From Massilia solisilvae (lineage in GTDB: Bacteria; Pseudomonadota; Gammaproteobacteria; Burkholderiales; Burkholderiaceae_D): a stretch of DNA of 64,000 bases. The stretch lies in NCBI RefSeq assembly GCF_024753215.1, contig NZ_JANUGV010000008.1, forward strand, positions 1-64,000, in the 5' to 3' direction. Under the pieces are notes generated by a model. It worked only from the letters and a program-made list of their open reading frames with translations. It made no database searches and was not told the DNA's origin. This document shows positions 44,380-53,900 of this stretch, one piece after another. Each line of letters starts with the position of its first letter. Position 1 is the stretch's first letter. The translations under genes and the position numbers were made by a program.

Positions 44380-45468
44380 ATGAGTGCCCTATCTTTCCAC
44401 GCCGGGCCCGCCGCGCTGGCCCGGATCCGCGCGCATGGCTTGCGTGCGCAGGACGTCGCCATCATCCCGGCCGCCGCCGGCGGACCCAAGGGGCTGATCT
44501 TCCAGCACCTGGACCAGTGGGTGTTCGGGGACTGGCTGCCGTGCGCGCCGCGCGAGCGCACGCTGATCGGCTCGTCCATCGGCGCGTGGCGCATGGCCGC
44601 CGCCTGCCAGCGCGATCCGGCCAGGGCGTTCGCCCGGCTCGGCGAACTCTACAGCGGGCAGCGCTACAGCAGCGCCAGGCCCACCCAGGACGAAATCGAC
44701 GAGGTGGTGCGGGACCTGCTGCGCGAATTCGTCAGCGGCCACGAGGACGACATCGTCAACCACCCGCACCACCGGCTGCACCTCATCACCGTGCGCGGCA
44801 AGGGTTCGCTCGCCGCGGCCCGCCTTCCGCGCGCCCAGAAGCTGGGGTTCGCCGCAGCCGCCTTGCATAACCTGGCTTCGCGCGAACGGCTGGGCAACCT
44901 GCTCGAACGCGTCGTCATCGGCGACAAGCGCGCCCGCGCCCCGTGGCTGCGCGAGCGCTTCGACAGCTTCACCACCCATTTTCCGGACCTGACGCGGCAG
45001 AACCTGGCGTCCGCTCTGCTGGCTTCCGGCACGCTGCCGCTCATCATGAAACCGGTGAGCGGGATCGCGCAAGCGCCGCCGGGCTACTACTGGGACGGCG
45101 GCATCATTGACTACAACCTGGCCTTGCCCTACTCAAAAGCGGAGGAGGGCGCGATCGTGCTGTACCCGCACTTTAACGAGCACATCGTGCCCGGCTGGCT
45201 GGACAAGGCAATGCCCTGGCGGCGTGCCGCGCGCGGGCCCAACCGGGCCTGGCTGGACAACGTGCTGATCGTCGCGCCGTCGCCCGAATTCAAGCGCACG
45301 CTGCCGCGCGCCAAGCTGCCCGACAGGAGCGACTTCAAGTACTACGGCGCCGACCAGGACGAGCGCATCCGCCTCTGGCGCCAGGCGATCGGGCAGGGCG
45401 AGCGCCTGCGCGACGAGTTTGCCGCCTTCGTGGAAAAGCCGAACCTCTCCCTCATCCGGCACATCTAA
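44380..45468 (+). CDS. Patatin-like phospholipase family protein
   Basis: A 362-residue protein of the patatin-like acyl hydrolase family. The oxyanion-hole glycines are in AAGGPKGLIF, the nucleophile is S66 in GSSIG, and the dyad aspartate is in YYWDGGIIDYN. No signal peptide is seen, so it is probably cytosolic or a secreted type without a classical signal. I use the ATG at 44380, after which the family-like N-terminus starts. Substrate is unknown. An unknown lipoprotein follows after 55 bases and may be co-transcribed. Confidence 0.88.
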   Translation: MSALSFHAGPAALARIRAHGLRAQDVAIIPAAAGGPKGLIFQHLDQWVFGDWLPCAPRERTLIGSSIGAWRMAAACQRDPARAFARLGELYSGQRYSSARPTQDEIDEVVRDLLREFVSGHEDDIVNHPHHRLHLITVRGKGSLAAARLPRAQKLGFAAAALHNLASRERLGNLLERVVIGDKRARAPWLRERFDSFTTHFPDLTRQNLASALLASGTLPLIMKPVSGIAQAPPGYYWDGGIIDYNLALPYSKAEEGAIVLYPHFNEHIVPGWLDKAMPWRRAARGPNRAWLDNVLIVAPSPEFKRTLPRAKLPDRSDFKYYGADQDERIRLWRQAIGQGERLRDEFAAFVEKPNLSLIRHI

Positions 45469-45523
45469 AGGTATTTCGCCGGTCGCGCCGTCATGCGACT
45501 CGCGTGGCGCGCGCGACATTGCC

Positions 45524-46627
45524 ATGAAGCGAATGAACACGGTCGTGCTTGCCGCGCTGCTGGCTTCCCTGCTGGCGGGATGCGGCACGGCACGCCTGAC
45601 GGTGGACGATGGCCGCCAGCTCGACCCGTACCTGCTGTCGGAGATGCGCACCTACGGCGCGGGCGCCCGTGCGGTTCGTCCCGCGATCGTGCGCTCCGCC
45701 GCCCTGCACGACAAGGGTTGCAGTCACCAGTACGAGTTGCCGTTCGAGGCGATGACCTCGTACGGGCTGGCGAACGAGGATCAGAAAGTGGCCTGGGCGC
45801 GCACGCTCGGCGTCAACGAGCGGCTGAGCGTGATTGCCGCCGACCGTTCGTCCGGGCTGGCCAGGGGCGACGTCATCGCCCAGGTGGACGGCTACCGCAG
45901 CCGCAACTCGCTCAAGCTGCTGCAGGCGCTGCGCGACGCGCGCGACCAGGGCAATCCGTTCCGGCTGGTGCTGGCCGGCGGCAGGGCGGTGACGGTAGCG
46001 CCGCTGCGCGTCTGCCGTGGTCATGTCGTGCTGGCCTCGCCGTTCCGGCCGCAAGTGCAGAATTACCACTGGCGCTATGCGGTGCATCCGCTGGAAGTGT
46101 TTCAGCGCCCGCTCACCGGCGACGAAGCGCAATGGATCGTGCTCTGGACGCAAGGCCTGTCGGAGCGCGGCGGGACGCGAATGAAAACGTATGCGTTCAT
46201 GATGGGCGGCCTGAAGTGGGCCACCGTGTTCGCCCTTGGCGCGACCGCCAGCAGCGCGGCGGCCTCGTCGCGCAGCGCCTCGGCCGCGGCTGGCGGTTCC
46301 TCGGCCGGGCAGGCCGCGGCGGCCCAACTGGCGGGGCAGGCGGGCTCGATGGCGGCGCGCTCGGCGGCGGACCGGGCCACGCTGTCGGGCATCAGCCGCG
46401 TGGCGGCCGGGGTGTTCGACCGGGCCGACGCGTGGGCGTTCAGGAACATGGTCAAGCTCGGCATGAATCCACGGGCGGGGCTGACCTTGCACGAGAAGCT
46501 GCTGGGTCAGGGGCTGTACGGCAACGCGTTCGTGCTCGATGACGAGCGCCTGGCGGCGATGCGTGTGCTGACCGAGGAGTTGCCGGAGGCGCCGCGCGCG
46601 GCTGCGGCGTCCCCCGGCCGGCGCTGA
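45524..46627 (+). CDS. Unknown lipoprotein with a PDZ-like segment
   Basis: I do not recognise this 367-residue protein beyond partial resemblance. The signal peptide has lipobox LLASLLAGC. A PDZ-like stretch lies near residues 100-160 (LSVIAADRSSGLARGDVIAQVDGYRSRN). A segment HPLEVFQRPLTGDEAQWIVLWTQGLSERGGTRMKTYAFMMGGLKW recalls M48-family metalloprotease companions, but there is no HEXXH. An Ala/Ser/Gly-rich, weakly hydrophobic stretch (about 225-285) follows. There are two cysteines besides the lipobox. The start could also be the second Met (45533). It follows the patatin-like gene. Confidence 0.7.
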   Translation: MKRMNTVVLAALLASLLAGCGTARLTVDDGRQLDPYLLSEMRTYGAGARAVRPAIVRSAALHDKGCSHQYELPFEAMTSYGLANEDQKVAWARTLGVNERLSVIAADRSSGLARGDVIAQVDGYRSRNSLKLLQALRDARDQGNPFRLVLAGGRAVTVAPLRVCRGHVVLASPFRPQVQNYHWRYAVHPLEVFQRPLTGDEAQWIVLWTQGLSERGGTRMKTYAFMMGGLKWATVFALGATASSAAASSRSASAAAGGSSAGQAAAAQLAGQAGSMAARSAADRATLSGISRVAAGVFDRADAWAFRNMVKLGMNPRAGLTLHEKLLGQGLYGNAFVLDDERLAAMRVLTEELPEAPRAAAASPGRR

Positions 46628-46747
46628 CCGCGCTGCGTTCACGCGGGATCAGTTGCTATTTCGCGGCGAAAGCGGGTGGTTTTGCGGCGTTCGGCGCGGT
46701 CCCCGGTTACAATACGAGGTTTTCCAAATCGAGCCAGAAAGTCACCC

Positions 46748-47839
46748 ATGAGTCTCAAATGCGGCATCGTCGGCCTGCCCAACGTCGGCAAGTCCACCCT
46801 GTTCAACGCCCTGACCAAGGCCGGCATCCCGGCTGAAAACTATCCGTTCTGCACCATCGAGCCGAACGTCGGCGTGGTCGAGGTGCCCGATCCGCGCATG
46901 GCCAAGCTGGCCGAGATCGTCAAGCCGGAGCGCATCGTCAACGCCATCGTCGAATTCGTCGACATCGCGGGCCTGGTGGCCGGCGCGTCCAAGGGCGAGG
47001 GCCTGGGCAACCAGTTCCTGTCGCACATCCGCGAAACCGACGCGATCGTCAACGTGGTGCGCTGCTTCGAGGACCCGAACGTGGTGCACGTGGCCGGCAA
47101 GGTCAGCCCGATCGACGATATCGAGGTGATCCAGACCGAGCTGGCGCTGGCCGACCTGGGCACGGTCGAGAAGGTGTACCACCGCGAGCTCAAGAAGTCG
47201 CGCGCCGGCGACAAGGAAGCCATCAAGCTGTGCGCGCTGCTGGAAAAAGTGACGCCGCACCTGAACGAAGGCAAGCCGGTGCGCACGCTGGGCCTGGACG
47301 ACGAGCAGCTGGAACTGCTCAAGCCGCTGTGCCTGATCACCGCCAAGCCGGCCATGTACGTGGCCAACGTGTCGGACACGGGCTTTACCAACAACCCGCT
47401 GCTGGACCAGCTGACCGAGTACGCCAAGGCCCAGAATGCGCCGATCGTGGCGATCTGCGCCGCCATCGAGTCGGAAATCGCCGACCTCGACGACGCTGAC
47501 AAGGAAGCCTTCCTGGCCGACATGGGCATGGAAGAGCCGGGCCTGGACCGCCTGATCCGCGCCGCCTACAAGCTGCTGGGCCTGCAGACCTACTTCACCG
47601 CCGGCGTGAAGGAAGTGCGCGCCTGGACCATCCACATCGGCGACACCGCGCCCAAGGCCGCGGGCGTGATCCACACCGACTTCGAGCGCGGCTTCATCCG
47701 CGCGCAGACGATTTCGTACGAGGACTTCATCCAGTACAAGGGCGAGGCCGGCGCCAAGGAAGCGGGCAAGATGCGCGCGGAAGGCAAGGAGTATGTCGTC
47801 AAGGACGGCGACGTGCTGAACTTCCTGTTCAACGTCTGA
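46748..47839 (+). CDS. ychF: Redox-regulated ATPase YchF
   Basis: A 363-residue Obg-like P-loop protein that hydrolyses ATP rather than GTP and binds ribosomes. The P-loop is GLPNVGKSTLFNALTKAG. G3 is FVDIAGLV and the NxxE-type motif that replaces NKxD appears as VANVSDTG. The coiled coil lies near residues 130-200. The TGS domain ends the protein (FTAGVKEVRAWTI to DGDVLNFLFNV). It is usually next to pth, here separated by four inserted genes, which implies an insertion between pth and ychF. Confidence 0.96.
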   Translation: MSLKCGIVGLPNVGKSTLFNALTKAGIPAENYPFCTIEPNVGVVEVPDPRMAKLAEIVKPERIVNAIVEFVDIAGLVAGASKGEGLGNQFLSHIRETDAIVNVVRCFEDPNVVHVAGKVSPIDDIEVIQTELALADLGTVEKVYHRELKKSRAGDKEAIKLCALLEKVTPHLNEGKPVRTLGLDDEQLELLKPLCLITAKPAMYVANVSDTGFTNNPLLDQLTEYAKAQNAPIVAICAAIESEIADLDDADKEAFLADMGMEEPGLDRLIRAAYKLLGLQTYFTAGVKEVRAWTIHIGDTAPKAAGVIHTDFERGFIRAQTISYEDFIQYKGEAGAKEAGKMRAEGKEYVVKDGDVLNFLFNV

Positions 47840-47867
47840 GTCGTCAAGGAATTTCTGCATGAGGAAC

Positions 47868-47899
47868 ACCGAGGCGCGGGCCGCAGCCGGCGCCTCGGT
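47868..47899. terminator. Hairpin between convergent ychF and adhesin genes
   Basis: ACCGAGGCGC (47868-47877) pairs perfectly with GCGCCTCGGT (47890-47899) around a 12-base loop in the 65-base gap between the two stop codons. It lacks a T-run but its place suggests a shared 3' end. Confidence 0.5.
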
Positions 47900-47904
47900 G
47901 CTCA

Positions 47905-50900
47905 TCAGAGCACGTCAATCGAAGTACCGATCACACCGACCAGTTTGACGTGTTCGGCCGAGTCGGCGAAGGCGAGAACCAAGTCGGTGCGGCTCATGCC
48001 CGCGTCGAGCGCGTGGCTCCAGTAGTCGATCTCGGCCGCTGCCCCGCTGCGGTGCAAGCCGGTCTGGTACAGCCACTGGACAAATGGCTGGTTGCCCGTC
48101 GGCGGCTGCTTGCCCGCCTCAATGCTGTCGATGAAGCCGGCGGCGATCGCCTGCATCGACATTCCGCTTTCGCTACGCTCGATCCAGTAGTTCAGGCCCG
48201 CCTCGTCAGGACGGCGGCCGAACAGCGAATCGTAGAGCCGCACCAGTGTCGCCACGTCGCTCTTTGTGAAATCGAGCTCGCCCGGGGCGCCGTTGGCCCC
48301 CATGAAGCGCAAGGTCTCGACGCCGGCCACCCGGTCGGTGCCATCGATGCCGCCGTTGCGCTGGGTGAGGACCAGCAGTCCGTTTTCCACCCGCATCTGG
48401 TAGTCCGAACGCCCCGCCCCGCTCAGTTGCAGGATGTCGGTGCCGTTACCGCCGTCGATGAAGTCGTCGCCTTCGCCGCCGGACACCACATCGTTGCCGT
48501 CGTCACCGAAAATCCGGTCGTTACCGGCGCCGCCGCCCACGATGTCGTTGCCCGCACCGCCGTGCACGATGTCGTCGCCGGACCCGAGCATCATGTTCTG
48601 GCTGGCACTGTCGCCCCAGACGATGTGCGATCCCGGGCCGCCCGTGATGGTCGCGGCGCCCACAATCGCGGCGAACTGCACGTGCTGCAGTTCGATGGCC
48701 GCTCCCGGCGCCAGCTTGCTCACATCGACGACCAGCGCCGTGGCTGCGGCACCCGGTGCTTGCGGTGCGGCCGAGATGACCAGGGGGGCGGTGGACGTGC
48801 TGCCGCTCGCAGCCGCGGTCGGGATGATGGTCTGCACCAGCAAGGGGTTATCCTTCGGCAGGTCGGACAGGAACTGCGTGCCGCCGGCGGTCATCGCCCC
48901 CTGGTCACTTGAGCCGGGCCCGGTGCGGGCCTCGATTGCGCGGAGCAGGTCGGTACCCGACTGGCCTGCCGGCTGTGGCTTGGCAAAGCCCGACACTTCC
49001 ACGCCCATACCGACGGGCACCTGCGCCTGCAGCAGACTGGAGCCGCCCGCATCCTTGACCAGCGGGATGTCGGCAACGGTATTGTCGCCGACCGCGTCCA
49101 CCCGGCCCGGGGCGACAACGGGAATGACCATCACTTGCGAGGTGGTGCCGTCGTCCGACACGGTCAGCTGCTGGCGCACGTTGACGCCATCGACAGTGAC
49201 TTCGGTCTGCTGCGTCACCACGGGCGGCGCGGTCCAGTTGAGCAGCACTCGCCCGGCAAACCCCGCCACCTCGTTGCCGGCAACATCTTTCAGTTCGCTC
49301 GATGCCGCCGCTGGATCATAGGCCAGCATCACCTGGGTGCCGCTCTCAACGGCCGAGGTTAGCGCGAGCGACAGTACTTTGGTGCCGGATCCGGAAATCG
49401 AGGACGCCACATAGCTGGACCTGCCAGCGGTCAGCAGCAAGCCTGCAGCGCTGGGGTCGAACACCTCCTGGTCGAAGGTGAGCGTGACCGTGTTGCCGTC
49501 GACCGCCGCGGTGAGCAAGCTTGGCGCAACGGTGTCGATCTCGACATGCATCGCGTCCGAAGCCAACGACACGTTGCCGGCGGCATCGGTCGCGGTGAAG
49601 CTCAGCGCATGCTTACCAGCTGAAAGTGGCGCCGAGATGATCGTCCAGCGCCCGTCGGCTGCCGTCGTTCCGGTACCAAGCGCGGTTTTTCCGTCATCGC
49701 CATATAGCGTTACCAGCGTGCCCGGGCCAGCTGTGCCGTTGAACGCAGGGGTAGCGTTGTTCGTGATCCGGTCGGTCGCGCTCACGCCGGTATCGGAAGC
49801 GGCGCTCAGGCCTGCGGCGGCGGGCGCGGCCGGCGCTCTGGTATCGAACACGAGCGCCGGGGTGAACGCTGCCACCCCGCTGTTGCCCGCGGCATCGTTG
49901 TACAGGCCGGCCGCCACCGTGATGCTGGCGCTGCCGCCGTCGGTGGCGGCATCTGGCGTGAACACGGCTGTGCGCGTGGTGCCGTTGCCGGACAGTGCGC
50001 CCAGCGTGCCGCCGCTGACCACGATATCGTCGCCGGTGAAGCTCGCGCCCGGATCCTCGCTGAACGTGAACGTGATGGTTGCCGTCTCGCCGGCCTTGAG
50101 CGCCGCCTTGTCGCTGGTGATCGCCAGCGACGGCGCCGCGGTGTCGAAGCTGAGCGGCGGGGCAAGGCCGGCGCCGCCGCCATTGCCGGCGGTGTCCGCA
50201 TACGATCCGGCGGCGACAGTGATGCCGGCGCTGCCGCCGTTGGTGTTCGCCTGCGGCGTGAACACCGCCGTGCGCGTGGCGCCGCTACCGGCCAGCGCGC
50301 CGAGCGTGCCGCCGGTGACCGCGATATCGGCACTGGTGAAGGTGGCGCCCGGATCCTCGCTGAACGTGAAGGTGATGGTTGCCGTTTCGCCGGCCTTCAG
50401 GGCGGCCTTGTCGCTGGTGATGGCCAGCGTCGGCGCCGTGGTGTCGACCGTGACCGCCAGGCTGGCCGATGCGGCGCTCGCGTTGCCCGCGGCGTCGATG
50501 GCCCGGGCGGTAAGCAGGTGGGTTCCCGCGCCGAGGGCGCTCGTCGTGACCGACCAGCTGCCGTCCCCGGCTGCCGTGGCCGAGCCCAGCACGGTACTGC
50601 CGTCGCTGTCGTACACGGTCACGGTGGCGCCCGCTTCGGCCGTGCCGGAGATGACCGGCGCGGTCGTGCGCGTGATGTTGTCGTTGTTGCTGCTGCCGGT
50701 GTCGCTGGCGGCGGCCAGGTCCAGCGCCAGCGGCGCCGCCGGCGCACTGGTATCGAACACGAGCGCCGGAGTGGACGCCGCCGCCCCGCTGTTGCCGGCG
50801 GCATCGTTGTACAGGCTGGCCGCCACCGTGATGCTGGCGCTGCCGCCGTTGGTGGCGGCATCTGGCGTGAAAACGGCTGTGCGCATGGCGCCGCTGCCGG

Positions 50901-53900
50901 ACAGTGCGCCCAGCGTGCCGCCGCTGACCACGATATCGTCGCTGGTGAAGCTCGCGCCCGGATCCTCGCTGAACGTGAAGGTGATGGTGGCCGTCTCGCC
51001 GGCCTTCAGCGCCGCCTTGTCGCTGGAAATGACCAGCGTCGGAGCCGCTGTGTCGAACGCCAGTGCATCCGCCGTGCCGGCGGCGCCGCCGTTGCCGGCG
51101 GCGTCGCTGTAGCGGCCCGCGGCTACGCTGATGGCGGCAGCGCCGCCGTTGGTGTTGGCGCTCGGCGTGAATACGGCGGTGCGCACCGCGCCGGTGCCGG
51201 ATATGGCCCCAAGCGTGCCGCCCGATACGGTGACATCGGCAGCGTCGAAACTGGCGCCCGGGTCGTCGCTGAAGGTGAACGTGATCGCCGCCGTATCTCC
51301 TGCCTTGAGCGCGGCCTTGTCGCTGGTGATTGACAGCGTGGGCGCGGCCGTGTCGAACGCCAGCGCGGGGGAGGCGCCCGCCGTGCCGCTGTTGCCTGCG
51401 CTGTCCGCATACAGGCCGGGTGCGACGGTGATCGAAGCGGCGCCGCCATTGGTCCCTGCCTGCGGAGTGAACAGCGCGGTACGCACCGTGCCGCTACCGG
51501 AAAGCGCGCCAAGGCTGCCGCCGCTGACGGTGATGTCGGCGACGTCGAAGGTGGCGCCGGGATCCTCGCTGAACGTGAACGTGATGGTTGCCGTCTCGCC
51601 GGCTTTGAGCGCCGCCTTGTCGCTGGTGATCGCCAGCGACGGCGCCGCGGTGTCGAAGCTGAGCGGCGGGGCAAGGCCGGCGCCGCCGCTATTGCCGGCG
51701 GTGTCCGCATACGATCCGGCGCCGACAGTGATGCCGGCGCTGCCGCCGTTGGTGTTCGCCTGCGGCGTGAACACCGCCGTGCGCGTGGCGCCGCTACCGG
51801 CCAGCGCGCCCAGCGTGCCGCCGGTGACCGCGATGTCGGCACTGGTGAAGGTGGCGCCCGGATCCTCGCTGAACGTGAAGGTGATGGTTGCCGTCTCGCC
51901 GGCCTTCAGGGCGGCCTTGTCGCTGGTGATGGCCAGCGTCGGCGCCGTGGTGTCGACCGTGACCGCCAGGCTGGCCGATGCGGCGCTCGCGTTGCCCGCG
52001 GCGTCGATGGCCCGGGCGGTAAGCAGGTGGGTTCCCGCGCCGAGGGCGCTCGTCGTGACCGACCAGCTGCCGTCGCCGGCCGCCGTGGCCGAGCCCAGCA
52101 CGGTACTGCCGTCGCTGTCGTACACGGTCACGGTGGCGCCCGCTTCGGCCGTGCCGGAGATGACCGGCGCGGTCGTGCGCGTGATGTTGTCGCTGTTGCT
52201 GCTGCCTGTGTCGCTGGCGGCGGCCAGGTCCAGCGCCAGCGGCGCCGCCGGCGCACTGGTATCGAACACGAGCGCCGGAGTGGATGCCGCCGCCCCGCTG
52301 TTGCCCGCGGCATCGTTGTACAGGCCGGCCGCCACCGTGATGCTGGCGCTGCCGCCGTTGGTGGCGGCATCTGGCGTGAACACGGCTGTGCGCGTGGCGC
52401 CGCTGCCGGACAGTGCGCCCAGCGTGCCGCCGCTGACCACGACATCGTCGCTGGTGAAGCTCGCGCCCGGATCCTCGCTGAACGTGAAGGTGATGGCGGC
52501 CGTCTCGCCGGCCTTGAGCGCCGCCTTGTCGCTGGAAATCGCCAGCGACGGTCCGGTGGTGTCGACGGTCACTTGCAGCGGCGCGGAGGCTGCGCTGGCG
52601 TTGCCGGCAGCGTCGCGCGCACGCGCGGTCAGCGTGTGCGTACCGTCGGCAAGCGCACTGGAAGTGATCGACCAGCTGCCATCCCCGCCTGCGGTTGCGC
52701 TGCCTAGCGCGGTGCTGCCATCGCTGCCGTACAGCGTAACCGTCGTGCCCGCTGTGGCGGTGCCGGAAACAAGCGGCGCCCTGTTGCGCGTGATGTTATC
52801 GCTGTCGCTGGCGCCGGTGTCGCTGGCGGCCGACAGGTCGAGCGCCAGCGGGGCCGCGGGCACGGCGGTGTCGAACGTGAGCGACGGGCTGGCACCGGCG
52901 TCGCCCACATTGCCGGCCGCGTCGGCATAACGGCCCGCTGCCACGGTAATGCTGGCCGAACCGGCATCGGTGTTCGCGTCTGGCGTGAACACCGCGGTGC
53001 GGGTGGTCCCGCTGCCGGACAGGCTGCCCAGCGTGCCGCCACTGACCGCGATGTCGGTGGCGTCGAAGGTCGCGCCCGGATCCTCGCTGAACGTGAAGGT
53101 GATGGTCGCGGTCTCGCCCGCGCGCAATGCAGCCTTGTCGCTCGCAATGGCCAGCGACGGTGCCGCGGTATCGAAGGTCAGTGCCGGGGTGGCGCCTGCG
53201 CCGCCGTCGTTGCCAGCGCTATCGCTGTAGCTGCCCGCCGCGACCGTGATGCCGGCCGTGCCGCCGTTAGTATTGGCGGACGGCGTGAACACCGCGGTGC
53301 GGGTGTTCCCGCTGCCGGAGAGCGTGCCGAGCGTGCCGCCGGTGACGGCGATATCGTTGGCATCGAAGCTGCTTCCCGGGTCTTCGCTGAACGTCAACGT
53401 GACCGTTGCCGTTTCCCCGGCCTTGAGGCTCGCCTTGTCGCTGGTAATCGCCAAGGTCGGGGCGACGGCGTCGATCGTGACCGCAAGGCCAGTCGAGGCC
53501 GCGCTGTCGTTGCCCGCCGTGTCGGTGGCCTTGGCAGTGATCGTATGGGTGCCTGAACCCAGTGCATCGGTTGTCACCGCCCAGTGGCCATTGCCTGCCG
53601 CGCTGCCCCGTCCGATCACCGTGATGCCGTCGCTGTCGTACAGCGTGATCGCGGCCCCGGCCTCTGCAGTGCCCTCGATCAGGGGCGTGGGCAGTTTGGT
53701 CAGCTTATCCGTATTGCTGTCTCCGGTGTCGCTGGCGGTGGCCAGGTCCAGCGCCTGCGGCGCCGCCGGGGGCTTGGTGTCATAGGCCAGCAGATTCACG
53801 TATGTAAACGAATTGCCATTGCCGGCCGGGTCCTGGAACGCGTTGGTGGGCACCTCGATCTGCGCCGTGCCGGTTGCGTCGGGGGTGGGCGTGAACACCG

